Of a stretch of 64,000 nt of DNA, positions 1-8,755 are shown piece after piece. The notes below the pieces were generated by a model that had not been told where the DNA came from, searched no databases, and was given only the letters and a program-made list of their open reading frames with translations. The position numbers were made by a program, and so were the translations under genes. This DNA comes from CAYNEI01 sp964396185 (GTDB lineage: Archaea > Thermoplasmatota > SW-10-69-26), in the NCBI GenBank assembly GCA_964396185.1, contig CAYNEI010000005.1:1-64000 (forward strand), given 5' to 3'. Each line of letters starts with the position of its first letter. The first letter of the stretch is position 1.

Positions 1-37
1 GGCGCTAGACGGGCGCTTCACTAGGGGCTTACGTTCA

Positions 38-61
38 CCGGCCCGCCCGCAGGCGGGCCGG
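38..61 (-). terminator. GC-rich hairpin after the first lipoprotein gene
   Basis: A perfect inverted repeat with 10-bp arms at 38-47 and 52-61 and a 4-base loop lies about 20 bases beyond the stop codon of the minus-strand lipoprotein gene. It could be a transcription end or a 3' mRNA-stabilising stem. No T-tract follows, so terminator function is an inference. Confidence 0.4.
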
Positions 62-82
62 AACCGCGCACGACCACGGGCA

Positions 83-1801
83 TCAGTGCGAGTGGTCGTG
101 ACCGTCGTGGCCGCCAGCGTCCTCGAGCAGGTGGGCGTTGGCCAGGTCGTCAGTCGGCAGGCCAGCCAGGGTCAGGGCGTCCACGTACCAGCCCGTACCG
201 GCGGGCAGGGTCTGCTCGGTGTCCGGCGCGGTGAAGGTGATCTCGAAGGTCACCGTCTCACCGATGAACCCGTCGAGCACGCGCTCGCCGCCGATGAGCG
301 TCCAGGGCTGCTCGCCGGATAGAGAGGCGAGCCGGGTCGTGTTCTCGCCGTTGGTCACGTCCACGGTGACCCCACCGGTGGCGGTCTCACCCTTGAGGGC
401 TAGCGTCATGCCGGCGATCTCCCAGGTGGAGGGGATCTTGTACTCCGCCGAGGTGAGCGTCGCCGAGGAGCCAGGGAGGTAGCCGGGGTCTTCTGGCACA
501 CCCTCGATGTGGTGGTTGGCCTGCCACCCGGTGCTCGACTCGAAACCCTCACCGGTTAATGCCCAGGTGACTAAGCTTGGGCCCGTCACCCGCGTCTGCT
601 CGCCGTTGAACGTGTGGTTGATGCTGACAGACGAGGAGGTATCCGTCCAGTCCTCCGCTCCGTCCTCGAAGCTGGTATCGGCCAGGGTCTTGGTCCATCC
701 AACGATCACAAGGCGAACCGTCTGGCTATCCTGGGCGCCGGCTGAGTCGGTCACCGTGAGGGTCACCTCGTAGACGCCGGGCGCTTGGAAGCTATGGGCG
801 GCGGTGGGGCCTTGGCTCGTGGTCCCATCACCGAAGTTCCACGCGTGGCTCTTGATCGTGGCGCCAGGCTCGACAGCCTCGCTGTCGGTGCCGCCGAACC
901 GGACGTCCTGTCCCACGAGGAACGCGCTGGCCATGCTGTTGACGAAGACACCGTCCTCGGCCAGGAAGTCAGGTTCGTAGATCTGGTCGCCGTTGGGTGC
1001 GAACACCGCAGCACGAGCGACCGGGGGCGCGGTCTCGACCACAGCGCCGGAGGCCCCGACCTGGGTCTCGGTGACGACGTTCTCGGCTGTGCGAGTGACC
1101 TCGCCAGCTTGTTCGACGGTCACATGGGAGAAGACGGGCTTGAGGCTGCCGTCCTCCGTGCTGGCTACGGCGTCGAGCACGAGCTCGATGCGCGTGTTCT
1201 CACCGTCGATGACCGCGAAATCGATGTCCACGGGGATGTCCACCGGGTCGCTGGTGATGGCGATCTCAGCCATGGGGCCGCTAGCATCGGTGGAGTCGTG
1301 GTCGTGTCCGTCCTCACCATCGGTGTGGTCGTCGCCGCTCTCGCCGTCGTGATCGTGGCCGTCCGTGCCCTCGTCGTGGTCGTGTCCATCGCCGTCCGCG
1401 CCGTGGTCGTGGTCGTCGGTGGCTGCGTTGGCACCGTGGACGAGCGCGCTGGACAAGCGCAGGAGGATCTGATCGTACTCGCCTTCCGGCACGTCGCCTT
1501 GGGCGATGGTGTAACTGTTCGCCTGGTTGCCCTGGACGATGTCCGCTTGGTCGGTTTGGAGGGCGATCTCGTGGAACCCATCGGGCATGGGCGTGTCGGC
1601 CTCGTGGGCGAAGACGCCGTCAAGCACGAACCCGAGGTGGGCCAGGGCCGCGGGTGAACCGTCAGCTCTGAGATCCACCGTGAGGGCATCGCCAGTCTCG
1701 GCGCTGTTGCTCTCTAGATCGTCACGAAGGGACTCGACGCATCCAGCCAAGGGGAGGCTGAGGGCGAGCGCGATGACGACGATGGTGTTGAGCTTGTTCA
1801 T
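83..1801 (-). CDS. Lipoprotein with DUF4382-like domain, His/Asp-rich insert and PKD domain
   Basis: This is a secreted lipoprotein of 572 aa. Residues 1-21 are a signal peptide ending in the lipobox LAGC, so Cys21 is the likely lipid anchor. Residues about 35-120 and 175-225 resemble the DUF4382 family of surface lipoproteins. A loop at about 129-170 interrupts them and consists almost only of His, Asp and Gly in HDH-type units; the protein also ends in HDGHDHSH. A PKD domain follows at about 290-365 with the WNFGDG motif, then a beta-rich C-terminal region that looks like a carbohydrate-binding jelly roll. I chose the ATG at 1801 because GAGAGGTGA lies just before it; a GTG three codons upstream is less likely. 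The gene is last in a four-gene minus-strand run. Metal binding is inferred from the His/Asp clusters; DUF4382 is only a resemblance. Confidence 0.8.
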   Translation of the reverse strand: MNKLNTIVVIALALSLPLAGCVESLRDDLESNSAETGDALTVDLRADGSPAALAHLGFVLDGVFAHEADTPMPDGFHEIALQTDQADIVQGNQANSYTIAQGDVPEGEYDQILLRLSSALVHGANAATDDHDHGADGDGHDHDEGTDGHDHDGESGDDHTDGEDGHDHDSTDASGPMAEIAITSDPVDIPVDIDFAVIDGENTRIELVLDAVASTEDGSLKPVFSHVTVEQAGEVTRTAENVVTETQVGASGAVVETAPPVARAAVFAPNGDQIYEPDFLAEDGVFVNSMASAFLVGQDVRFGGTDSEAVEPGATIKSHAWNFGDGTTSQGPTAAHSFQAPGVYEVTLTVTDSAGAQDSQTVRLVIVGWTKTLADTSFEDGAEDWTDTSSSVSINHTFNGEQTRVTGPSLVTWALTGEGFESSTGWQANHHIEGVPEDPGYLPGSSATLTSAEYKIPSTWEIAGMTLALKGETATGGVTVDVTNGENTTRLASLSGEQPWTLIGGERVLDGFIGETVTFEITFTAPDTEQTLPAGTGWYVDALTLAGLPTDDLANAHLLEDAGGHDGHDHSH

Positions 1802-1806
1802 GGTAC

Positions 1807-3144
1807 TCACCTCTCGTACGTGACCACGGTGTGGCCGATCTCGGCGTTCCCGTCGATGACGTAGCTGATCGTGTACTGGCCCTTGGAGAGGTTGTCCCAG
1901 CTTGTCCAGGTGTTCAGCTCGTCACGGCTGGATCCGATGGTGCCGCGGTCGTCCTCGTACTTGACGATCTTGGATTGGCGGAACACTTCGCCTTGGTCGC
2001 TGGTGATGCGGACCTCGGCGTTGACGTTGGCGGATTGGCCGCCTCCGATGAACCCATGGACCTCCAGGGGGAAGGTGCCGTCGATGGCGAAGCCCTGGCT
2101 ATCGCCTTCCTGGTACGTGGTGTTCTGGATGCAGCCTGGGGTGGTGCTCGGGATGCAGATCTGCCCGGCTCCAGGCGTGGGTCCGCTGGCGTCGGTGACG
2201 GAGTCCTCCCGGATCTCGAGGATCCGGGCCTCGCGCACGTCCTTGGTGACGGGCACGTCGGCCTCCACGCTAAGGAAGCCACCGTGGATGTCCAGGACGT
2301 AGATGATGTACTCGCCCGGCTTGCTGATGGGCACGAGCTTCGACTCTGTCGGGAGGGAGATGTCGTTGTAGGTCACGTACTCCACGAGCTCGTCGTCGGG
2401 ATCGATGACGAGCAGCTTGGCCTGGATGTGCTCGCCGCCCCCGGCCTTCTCGCTCTTGAGCACGATGCCTGTGGCGTTCTCCGGCATCTCGAAGGCATAC
2501 GGGACGCCTGGGGTCACCACGTTCTCGACGTAGGTGACCTGGACCTCTAGGAAGTAGTCCATGCCCTGCATGGCGCGCATGTTGGCGGCCTGAACCCCAA
2601 GCTCGGAGGGCCCGCCCGGGATGCCGACGGTGCTAACCACCATCTCTTGGACGCAGATCTTCCAGCTGAACTCATCGCAGTCGTCGCCGGCCCACTCGGT
2701 GTGTGTGCCGGGCACGTTGATGTACAGGTCGAGATCGCCGCTGGCGCCTGGTCCCGGTAGGTACCAGAGCTTGGCGTGGATCTCGGCGGGCTGACCCTCT
2801 GGGAGCAGGCTCCCGATATCGTGGATGATGAACTCGCTGTTGTAGTTCGTTCCGGACCGGTCGTTACGGTCCTCCACCGCTGCTGCGCCTGTGGCGCCGC
2901 TGATGGTGCCGTTGAAGTGTTCGACCACGCGGTCGAGGACATCCTGACCCGGCACGGTGAAGTTGCGGAATTGGCCAGCGCTGCGAGCCTCAAGCTCGCG
3001 AGCGGTGTCGTTGCCGACGTTGCTCGAGATGCTCGTATCGTCAGCGCCCTCTCCGTCGTCATCGCCGCCGAAGAGCCCCAGACACCCGGTGAGGGTGACC
3101 ATGAGGGCGATCATCAGCACGGCGAGCTTGAACGAACGATCCAT
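1807..3144 (-). CDS. Secreted lipoprotein of unknown function
   Basis: The product is a 445-aa lipoprotein with a short basic start (MDRSFK), a hydrophobic stretch and the lipobox LTGC at about residues 18-21. A Gly/Asp-rich linker follows, then a long beta-rich extracellular part with four Cys residues that could form disulfides (DDCDEFSWKIC and ICIPSTTPGC). I recognise no family. The ATG at 3144 has GGAGG eight bases upstream, and the frame farther upstream reads as low-complexity Arg/Ser sequence. The gene starts one base after the stop of the preceding gene and ends five bases before the next start, so the three are probably cotranslated. Its neighbours suggest an envelope or extracellular role. 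Confidence 0.75.
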   Translation of the reverse strand: MDRSFKLAVLMIALMVTLTGCLGLFGGDDDGEGADDTSISSNVGNDTARELEARSAGQFRNFTVPGQDVLDRVVEHFNGTISGATGAAAVEDRNDRSGTNYNSEFIIHDIGSLLPEGQPAEIHAKLWYLPGPGASGDLDLYINVPGTHTEWAGDDCDEFSWKICVQEMVVSTVGIPGGPSELGVQAANMRAMQGMDYFLEVQVTYVENVVTPGVPYAFEMPENATGIVLKSEKAGGGEHIQAKLLVIDPDDELVEYVTYNDISLPTESKLVPISKPGEYIIYVLDIHGGFLSVEADVPVTKDVREARILEIREDSVTDASGPTPGAGQICIPSTTPGCIQNTTYQEGDSQGFAIDGTFPLEVHGFIGGGQSANVNAEVRITSDQGEVFRQSKIVKYEDDRGTIGSSRDELNTWTSWDNLSKGQYTISYVIDGNAEIGHTVVTYER

Positions 3145-3145
3145 C

Positions 3146-4516
3146 TTAGCGGCCTCCTGCATCGTTTGAGGCACCCTCTTGGATGCCTTCGAGGAACTCA
3201 TCGCTGGCGGATTGGAGCCCGCAGACGCCTTCCTCGACGGCGCCTGGCTGGAGCCCCTTGTCCTTGGTACCGACCAGCTCGAACGTGGCTGAACAGCTCG
3301 CACTGGCCGAGCCTTGGAAGTTCGAGCCTGAGATGGTCACGGTGTACGCACCTGGGTCCAGGTTCTCTTGGTTGTAGTCCCAGATCCAGGTTAGGTTGAC
3401 CGGTAGGAAGTGGCCGCCGTGGGCCACGCTGAAGTCCCCGAACCGGTCGATGCTGCTCGGCGAGACCCGGCCATCAGGGCCGCGGATCTCGAGCTCGACC
3501 GAGTCGTCGTCCACATCGTAGCTGCCCCAGGGCGTGTTGATCACACCGAGGATGGCCAGCTTGCCGTGGGCGAAGTTCGGGATGACGCGCTCGACGTCGA
3601 ACGCGTTCTTCACGGGGAGCGTGAACGTGGGGGGGAAGAACTCGCCGGCCCAGATGCGCGCACTGTGGATGCCGACATCACCTGCAGGCGAAGTGCTCTG
3701 GAACGAGTACACCAGGAAGAAGTCGTTATCGCGCGTCACCTTATCGACTTGCGGTGGTCCGAGATCGATGGTGAACTGCTGGGCGTTGGGTGAGCCTGGC
3801 AGGCCCGTCATCGCCGTATCCGGGCCCCACTGGCCCGAGGCGATGAGCTCAGCCTCACCAGAGTCGAGAGTCTGGTGGATCGGTGGTGCGGCGCTCGCGT
3901 TGGTGCGATCGCCGAGCTGGGCTTGGTAGAGCTCTGCGGTGACGATGAAGTTGGGTTGAGCGCCAGCATCCCAGCCCCAGTAGGGGTAGAGGCAGGGGAC
4001 GTTGGGCGGATGGGGGACCGCGCAGTTCGTGCCATGGGCGTTGCGCGCGGGCCACGAGTGGTAGTCGATGGTCAGGTAGATGTCGGCGGTGATGGACTCG
4101 CTCGTGTCGAGCACGATGTCCTTGGTTTGCCCGCGCTCGTTGTGAAGCAGGGAGTACCCACCGTTGTTGGAGAAGTCAGCCACGCTCTCGACTTGCACGA
4201 AGCCGGCGGTGCTGAACAGAGCGACCTTGTTGTTCGCAGCCGAGGCGCAGTCGTCGCTGGACGGGACACCGCCGAGGGTGTAGGTCCCAGCTGAGGTGCA
4301 CCATTCGAACGTGCCGAACCCGTAGTTGTCCTCACCGACGGGGGCCTCGGTGTTCGCGGGCATGGGCGCGTCGAGCCCGTGGCCGAACACGTGGCCGTAG
4401 AAGGTGACCTGACTGGTCTCCCGCTGGGTCTCCTGGTTGGCGTCCTGGGCTCCAACGTCTGAGAACGCGAGACCGGAGGCGAGCAGGACCACAACGATGA
4501 TGAGCGTGCGTTTCAC
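3146..4516 (-). CDS. Secreted protein, tandem paralogue of the upstream gene
   Basis: This 456-aa protein has an N-terminal signal peptide (VKRTLII then a hydrophobic run ending near GAQDA). The mature part shares long blocks with the adjacent upstream gene: TFYGHVFGHG, PMPANTEAPVGEDNYG, HNERGQTKDIV, PNVPCLYPYWGWD, ERVIPNFAHGKLAILGV and FGDFSVAHGGH. The two genes are therefore a tandem duplication. The C-terminal third looks like a beta-sandwich (YTVTISGSNFQGSASASC) and is followed by a charged tail. No known catalytic motif is evident; the conserved His, Asp and Cys residues could bind a ligand or form disulfides. I used the GTG at 4516 because it opens the signal peptide and has GGGGG upstream. 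Confidence 0.75.
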   Translation of the reverse strand: MKRTLIIVVVLLASGLAFSDVGAQDANQETQRETSQVTFYGHVFGHGLDAPMPANTEAPVGEDNYGFGTFEWCTSAGTYTLGGVPSSDDCASAANNKVALFSTAGFVQVESVADFSNNGGYSLLHNERGQTKDIVLDTSESITADIYLTIDYHSWPARNAHGTNCAVPHPPNVPCLYPYWGWDAGAQPNFIVTAELYQAQLGDRTNASAAPPIHQTLDSGEAELIASGQWGPDTAMTGLPGSPNAQQFTIDLGPPQVDKVTRDNDFFLVYSFQSTSPAGDVGIHSARIWAGEFFPPTFTLPVKNAFDVERVIPNFAHGKLAILGVINTPWGSYDVDDDSVELEIRGPDGRVSPSSIDRFGDFSVAHGGHFLPVNLTWIWDYNQENLDPGAYTVTISGSNFQGSASASCSATFELVGTKDKGLQPGAVEEGVCGLQSASDEFLEGIQEGASNDAGGR

Positions 4517-4583
4517 GGTAGTTCCCCCGTCAAGTCGTCCATCTCGACGTATGTAAGCTTTGTGGACGGTTCGGCCTCCAAGC

Positions 4584-5942
4584 TCATGGGGCGCCCTCCT
4601 GGCTATCGCCCTCAGCGCCCTCCCGGATGCCCTCGATGAACTCATCTGAGGCGGTCTGCGTGCCACAGACGCCCTCCTCGATGGCTCCAGGAGCAAGGGC
4701 GCCGCCCTTCGCCTCCTCAAGCTCGAAGGTGGCTTGGCAGGTCGCGCTGGCCGAGCCCTGGAAGTTGGCGCCGGAGAGGGTGACGGTGTACGTGCCGGCT
4801 TGGAGGTTCTGGGCGTTGTAGTCCCAGATCCACGTGACGTTGATGGGGAGGTAGTGGCCCCCGTGGGCCACGCTGAAATCACCGAACTGGCTCAAGCGTT
4901 CGGGCGTGACGGGCCCGTTGGGCCCGGTGATGTCAAGCTCGATGCTTTCGGGGTCGATGTCGTAGCTGCCCCAAGGCGTGTTCATCACACCCAGGATGGC
5001 GAGCTTGCCGTGGGCGAAGTTGGGGATCACGCGTTCCACCTCGAAGGCGTTCTGGACGGGCAGGGTGAACGTTGGAGGGAAGAACTCGCCGCTCCACCAG
5101 CGCACGGGGCCGCGGAGGAGGTAGTTGTTGCCGTTGGTCTCCTGGTAGACGGTGTAGACGAGGAAGAAGTCATCCGATCGGGGGACGGTGTCGACCTGGG
5201 CTGTCCCGAGGTCGACCTCGAACTGGTTCACGTTGGGCGAACCGGGTAGGCCGTTGATGACCCTCTCTGGGCCCCACTGCCCCTCGGCGATCAGCGTGAT
5301 ATCCCCGTCATCCATCGCTTCGGCGATGGGTGGTGCACCGGTCGCGTTGGTGCGATCACCCAGTTGCGCGTGGAAGAGCTGGGCTCTCACGACCACATCC
5401 TCGTACGCACCTGGGTCCCAACCCCAGTAAGGGTAGAGGCAGGGCACGTTGGGTGGATGGGGTGCGAGGCAGTTGGTCCCGTGTCCGTTCCCCACGAACC
5501 AGCCGTGGGAATCCATGGTGATGTAGACCGTTGCAGTGATCGACTCCTGTGTATCGAAGACGATGTCCTTGGTCTGGCCACGCTCGTTGTGCAACTGGCT
5601 GTAACCGCCATCTTGAAGGAACTCTGCGCGGTTTCGCACCTGGACGGGTCCAGCGGTGCTGAAGAGCACGAGCTTGTTGGAGCCGGTCTCCTGGCAATCC
5701 GCGAGCAGTGGCGTCGCGCTCTCGCAGTTCGTCCCAGACCCGATGCCGTAGTTGTCCTCACCGACGGGGGCCTCGGTGTTGGCCGGCATGGGGCCTCCGA
5801 TGCCGTGGCCGAACACGTGACCGTAGAAGGTGACGCGGTCCGTCTGGCCACTCGAGGCGCCGTCCCCGCCGTTCTGGGCCGCCACCGAGAGCGGGACGAC
5901 CAGAAGGCTCGCGATGATGAGAAGGGCACGGCTCCGGGACAT
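4584..5942 (-). CDS. Secreted protein, first copy of a tandem paralogue pair
   Basis: The 452-aa product begins with a signal peptide (MSRSRALLII, then a hydrophobic segment ending near AAQNG). Its mature domain matches the next gene downstream in the operon almost throughout; see that entry for the shared blocks. Differences cluster after the signal peptide and around the middle. Both copies keep PHPPNVPCLYPYWGWD and the ATFEL strand near the C terminus. The ATG at 5942 lies 23-30 bases from a good TATA box, so the mRNA is probably leaderless, and this is the first gene of the four-gene secreted-protein unit. Function unknown; no enzyme motif recognised. Confidence 0.75.
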   Translation of the reverse strand: MSRSRALLIIASLLVVPLSVAAQNGGDGASSGQTDRVTFYGHVFGHGIGGPMPANTEAPVGEDNYGIGSGTNCESATPLLADCQETGSNKLVLFSTAGPVQVRNRAEFLQDGGYSQLHNERGQTKDIVFDTQESITATVYITMDSHGWFVGNGHGTNCLAPHPPNVPCLYPYWGWDPGAYEDVVVRAQLFHAQLGDRTNATGAPPIAEAMDDGDITLIAEGQWGPERVINGLPGSPNVNQFEVDLGTAQVDTVPRSDDFFLVYTVYQETNGNNYLLRGPVRWWSGEFFPPTFTLPVQNAFEVERVIPNFAHGKLAILGVMNTPWGSYDIDPESIELDITGPNGPVTPERLSQFGDFSVAHGGHYLPINVTWIWDYNAQNLQAGTYTVTLSGANFQGSASATCQATFELEEAKGGALAPGAIEEGVCGTQTASDEFIEGIREGAEGDSQEGAP

Positions 5943-5964
5943 GTCGGTGTAGCTAGATTCGGGG

Positions 5965-5972
5965 CATAAAAG
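5965..5972 (-). promoter_or_regulatory. TATA box for the four-gene secreted-protein operon
   Basis: The minus strand reads CTTTTATG, 23-30 bases before the start codon at 5942. This fits an archaeal TATA box driving a leaderless transcript. Confidence 0.6.
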
Positions 5973-6062
5973 CCTTCCCGACACGTCATCGACGGGAACG
6001 GTTGCCTCGGCCGGGCCCCGCACCCGTCACGGGCTCGCGGCCTCGCCGCGCGAACAGGCAGC

Positions 6063-6965
6063 TCAGAGGCGCGTGGGCAAGCCGGTTGCAGCTAGATGGT
6101 CCTCGAGGCTCATGGGTGGCTGTTCGAGCCCCATCGCGGCTGGATCGCCGGGGAGAGCGTGGGCTGGGGCGAGTCCGACGAGCTCACCGCCGAGGACATC
6201 CACCCCCTGGTCACGTGCGAGATCCTGGACCATCGAGAAGACGTCCGCGGGCCCGGTGGCTTGCGTGTCGGTGATGTTCGTCGAGACCTGCACCCGTCCT
6301 CCTCGGGTCTCCAGGGCGAAAGCCAGGGCCTGCACCCCTGCCAACCCCCCGTTGGAGGGTCGCAGGGCGCGCGCGATGGCCCGCCCTTGCTCCAAATCGC
6401 CCGTATCGAGGAGCACGTTGTACGCGATGAGCAAAGAGCGCATCCCGATGCAGCACGCCCCCATCCGCGGGTGCAAGTGTGCGGGTCCGAGATCTGGGGG
6501 CAAGGCTGGCGTCTCTGCCCGGCCGAAGAACTCCACCTCGCGCCGGATCGCCGCCAGGGCCCGCCGGGCGGGGTCTTGCTGGAGCTTGGCGTACCGATAG
6601 ACCGGGATCCCGCGGTTTGCGAAGCGGCGGGCGAGTTGGAGGGCTGTGCGACTGGCATCGCGCCACCTCGCCCCGGACAGCGGGACGAGGGGAAGGACGT
6701 CGAGCAAACCGACGCGGGGGTGAACGCCGGCGTGACCCTGGAGGCTCGCATCGGCTTCAAGCCGGGTGGCCAGGCCTGTGAGCACGCGGGTCAGGGGGAC
6801 CGGTGCCCCTGCCAGGGTCACCACGGTGCGACGGTGGTCCACATCGGCATGCGTGTCCAAGAGCGCCCAGCCCGGGCTGGCCTGCTCCTCGAGCCAAGCT
6901 AGCACGCGATCAAGGGCCTCATCTTGGGGGCCCAAAGAGAGGTTGGGCACGGCCTCCAGCAACAC
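6063..6965 (-). CDS. ftcD: Glutamate formimidoyltransferase
   Basis: This enzyme moves the formimino group of N-formimino-L-glutamate to tetrahydrofolate, the last step of one histidine-degradation route. The 300-aa protein matches the formiminotransferase domain from its start (VPNLSLGPQDEALDRVL) through the conserved DTHADVDHRRTVVTLAG and the HAGVHPRVGLLDVLPLVPLS segment. The second half carries GACCIGMRSLLIAYNVLLDT and VQVSTNITD. The cyclodeaminase domain of bifunctional animal FTCD is absent, as usual in prokaryotes. The GTG at 6965 is the only good start in frame. The gene is divergent from hutI, 53 bp away, with a palindrome in between. Formiminoglutamate is the product of HutI, so the pathway context fits. 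Confidence 0.88.
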   Translation of the reverse strand: MLLEAVPNLSLGPQDEALDRVLAWLEEQASPGWALLDTHADVDHRRTVVTLAGAPVPLTRVLTGLATRLEADASLQGHAGVHPRVGLLDVLPLVPLSGARWRDASRTALQLARRFANRGIPVYRYAKLQQDPARRALAAIRREVEFFGRAETPALPPDLGPAHLHPRMGACCIGMRSLLIAYNVLLDTGDLEQGRAIARALRPSNGGLAGVQALAFALETRGGRVQVSTNITDTQATGPADVFSMVQDLARDQGVDVLGGELVGLAPAHALPGDPAAMGLEQPPMSLEDHLAATGLPTRL

Positions 6966-6985
6966 GGTGACACCAGCAGGCGGCG

Positions 6986-7001
6986 CGTCAAGAACTTGAC
7001 G
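6986..7001. promoter_or_regulatory. Palindrome between ftcD and hutI, candidate operator
   Basis: CGTCAAG and its exact reverse complement CTTGACG are separated by two bases. The palindrome sits in the 53-bp gap between the divergent ftcD and hutI starts, where a shared regulator could control both. No regulator gene is adjacent. Confidence 0.4.
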
Positions 7002-7018
7002 GGTTCCTGCTCGAACCG

Positions 7019-8317
7019 ATGCACAAGGGTCATGGTCCAGCCCCTCGGTGCCAGCATGTGCCCACTGCGGATCTCTTGATCACCGGTCTCTCCGAGCTGG
7101 CCACGCCCACCGGGACGCCACCCCTGACCGGAGCTGGCCAGGGAGCCGTGGAGACGATCCCCGATGCGGCCATCGCGTTCCGGGACGGGCGCATCCAGGC
7201 CGTGGGCACCACCCACGAGCTCTCTTCCTGGACCGCTGAAGACACGCTCGACGGCACTGGATGCACTCTGATCCCTGGCCTGGTGGACGCGCACACCCAC
7301 CCGGTCTTCGCCGGGGAACGGTCCCACGAGCTGACGATGAAGCTCCAGGGCGCCAGCTACAGCGAGATCCTCGAGGCAGGGGGCGGCATCCTCTCCACGG
7401 TGGAGGCCACGCGCTCGGCAGACCGAGCCGTCCTCATCGATCAGACCGGTGGGCGCCTGGACCGGTGCCTGGCTGCTGGGACGACCACCATGGAGGCCAA
7501 GACCGGCTACGCGCTCAGTGTGGAGGGGGAGCTCGCCCTGCTCGAGGCCCTGGTCGCGCTCGATGCTAGCCATCCCATGGATCTCGTCAACACCGTGCTC
7601 GGCGCCCACGCTTTGCCCCCCGGGGCCGATCGAACCGAGTTCCTCCAGCAGGTCTGCGCCGAGCTCACGCCCAGGGCCGCCAAACAGGGCGGTGCTAGGT
7701 TCTGCGATGCCTTCGTGGACGAGGGCGCCTTCACGGTCGAGGAGGGGCGCGGGGTGCTCGAAGCCGGCCGGGAGGCTGGCTTGGGTGTGCGCATCCACGC
7801 CGACGAGCTCGCGCGCACGGGCGCTTTCGAGCTGGGGCTCGAGCTGGAGGCGGCCAGCATCGACCACGTGAACCAGATCACCTCCGAGGATACCGCAACC
7901 CTGGCCACCGCGGTGGACGATGGATGGTCCGGCCTGGTCACCCTCTGCCCGGTGACCCCGTTCACCAGCGAGCTCCCCTACGCACCAGCCCGGGATCTGA
8001 TCGAGGTGGGCGTCCCGGTGGCGCTGGGCTCGGATCTGAACCCCAACGCCTGGAGCGAGGGGATGTGGCTCACGCTGAGCCTCGCCGTCCATGGCATGCG
8101 CATGACGCCGGCTGAAGCGCTGGTGGCTGCGACGGTGAACAGCGCCTGGAGCCTCGGCCTTGAGGATCGCGGACGCCTGGAGGAAGGGCTGATCGGGGAC
8201 GCAGTGCTGCTCGATGTGCCCAGCCACAAGCACATCGGGTACCGGCTGCCAAGCCCCCCCGTCCGCGCCGTCGTCAAGGGTGGAGAGGTCCGTCCAGCAA
8301 GCACGCGGACCCGTTAG
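7019..8317 (+). CDS. hutI: Imidazolonepropionase
   Basis: HutI hydrolyses 4-imidazolone-5-propanoate to N-formimino-L-glutamate in histidine degradation. The 432-aa protein has the amidohydrolase pattern: ADLLITG at the start, the metal-binding HTHPVFAG (His-x-His), TTTMEAKTGY, IHADEL, the DHVNQIT block and GSDLNPN with the late metal-ligand Asp. Length and motif order match the family. The ATG at 7019 is used; a GTG at codon 14 is an alternative that lies closer to the usual family start. Its TAG stop overlaps the stop of the convergent SnoaL-like gene. Confidence 0.93.
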   Translation: MHKGHGPAPRCQHVPTADLLITGLSELATPTGTPPLTGAGQGAVETIPDAAIAFRDGRIQAVGTTHELSSWTAEDTLDGTGCTLIPGLVDAHTHPVFAGERSHELTMKLQGASYSEILEAGGGILSTVEATRSADRAVLIDQTGGRLDRCLAAGTTTMEAKTGYALSVEGELALLEALVALDASHPMDLVNTVLGAHALPPGADRTEFLQQVCAELTPRAAKQGGARFCDAFVDEGAFTVEEGRGVLEAGREAGLGVRIHADELARTGAFELGLELEAASIDHVNQITSEDTATLATAVDDGWSGLVTLCPVTPFTSELPYAPARDLIEVGVPVALGSDLNPNAWSEGMWLTLSLAVHGMRMTPAEALVAATVNSAWSLGLEDRGRLEEGLIGDAVLLDVPSHKHIGYRLPSPPVRAVVKGGEVRPASTRTR

Positions 8318-8703
8318 CTGACAAGACCCTCATCCGGGCTCGACGAGCGAACCACGACCTGCCAGCCCAACTCCTCATCGTGCTTCCATAGGGCCACGAA
8401 CTTGCCCTCGTGGGCTGGTGGCTCCCCTGGCTTCCCGGTTCCGCTCGTGTACTCGGCGATGGAGTAGCCAGCCTCCCCCGGCACGAGTTCGTTCACCTCA
8501 CGGAGCTGGATGCGCGTCCACAGCCCAGGACGACTGAAGGCCTCCGAGAGGGCTGTCCGGATCCCATCGCATCCTTGCAGGATCGGGTGGCCAAGCCAGA
8601 GCGCCCTGCTCTGCTCGGTGAAGAACGCGCCGACGCCTTCCGCGTCGAGTTCGCCCCACGCCTGAACGAAGGCTTCCGCGCGCTTCTTGAGAGAATCTGG
8701 CAT
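8314..8703 (-). CDS. SnoaL/NTF2-like small protein
   Basis: A 129-aa protein with the cone-shaped NTF2/SnoaL pattern: an N-terminal helix (SLKKRAEAFVQAWGELDAEGV), FFTEQSRALWLGHPILQGCDGIRTAL, and C-terminal strands ending in VALWKHDEELGWQVVVRSS. Members of this superfamily (DUF4440 and relatives) are enzymes or ligand-binding proteins, so no substrate can be given. The ATG at 8703 opens the conserved helix. The gene starts 52 bases after the hutH stop on the same strand and may be cotranscribed with it. Its stop overlaps the hutI stop. Confidence 0.7.
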   Translation of the reverse strand: MPDSLKKRAEAFVQAWGELDAEGVGAFFTEQSRALWLGHPILQGCDGIRTALSEAFSRPGLWTRIQLREVNELVPGEAGYSIAEYTSGTGKPGEPPAHEGKFVALWKHDEELGWQVVVRSSSPDEGLVS

Positions 8704-8755
8704 GGGCGGAGATCGATGCACCCCGGCATAGGGCTTGCGTTGAGGGTCCTCAGGG

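Noticed and set aside
785..1657. Plus-strand frame rich in Val (VVVVS-type runs)
   Set aside because: It is the antisense of the His/Asp repeat in the lipoprotein gene; Val-rich runs arise from the complement of GAC/CAC codons.
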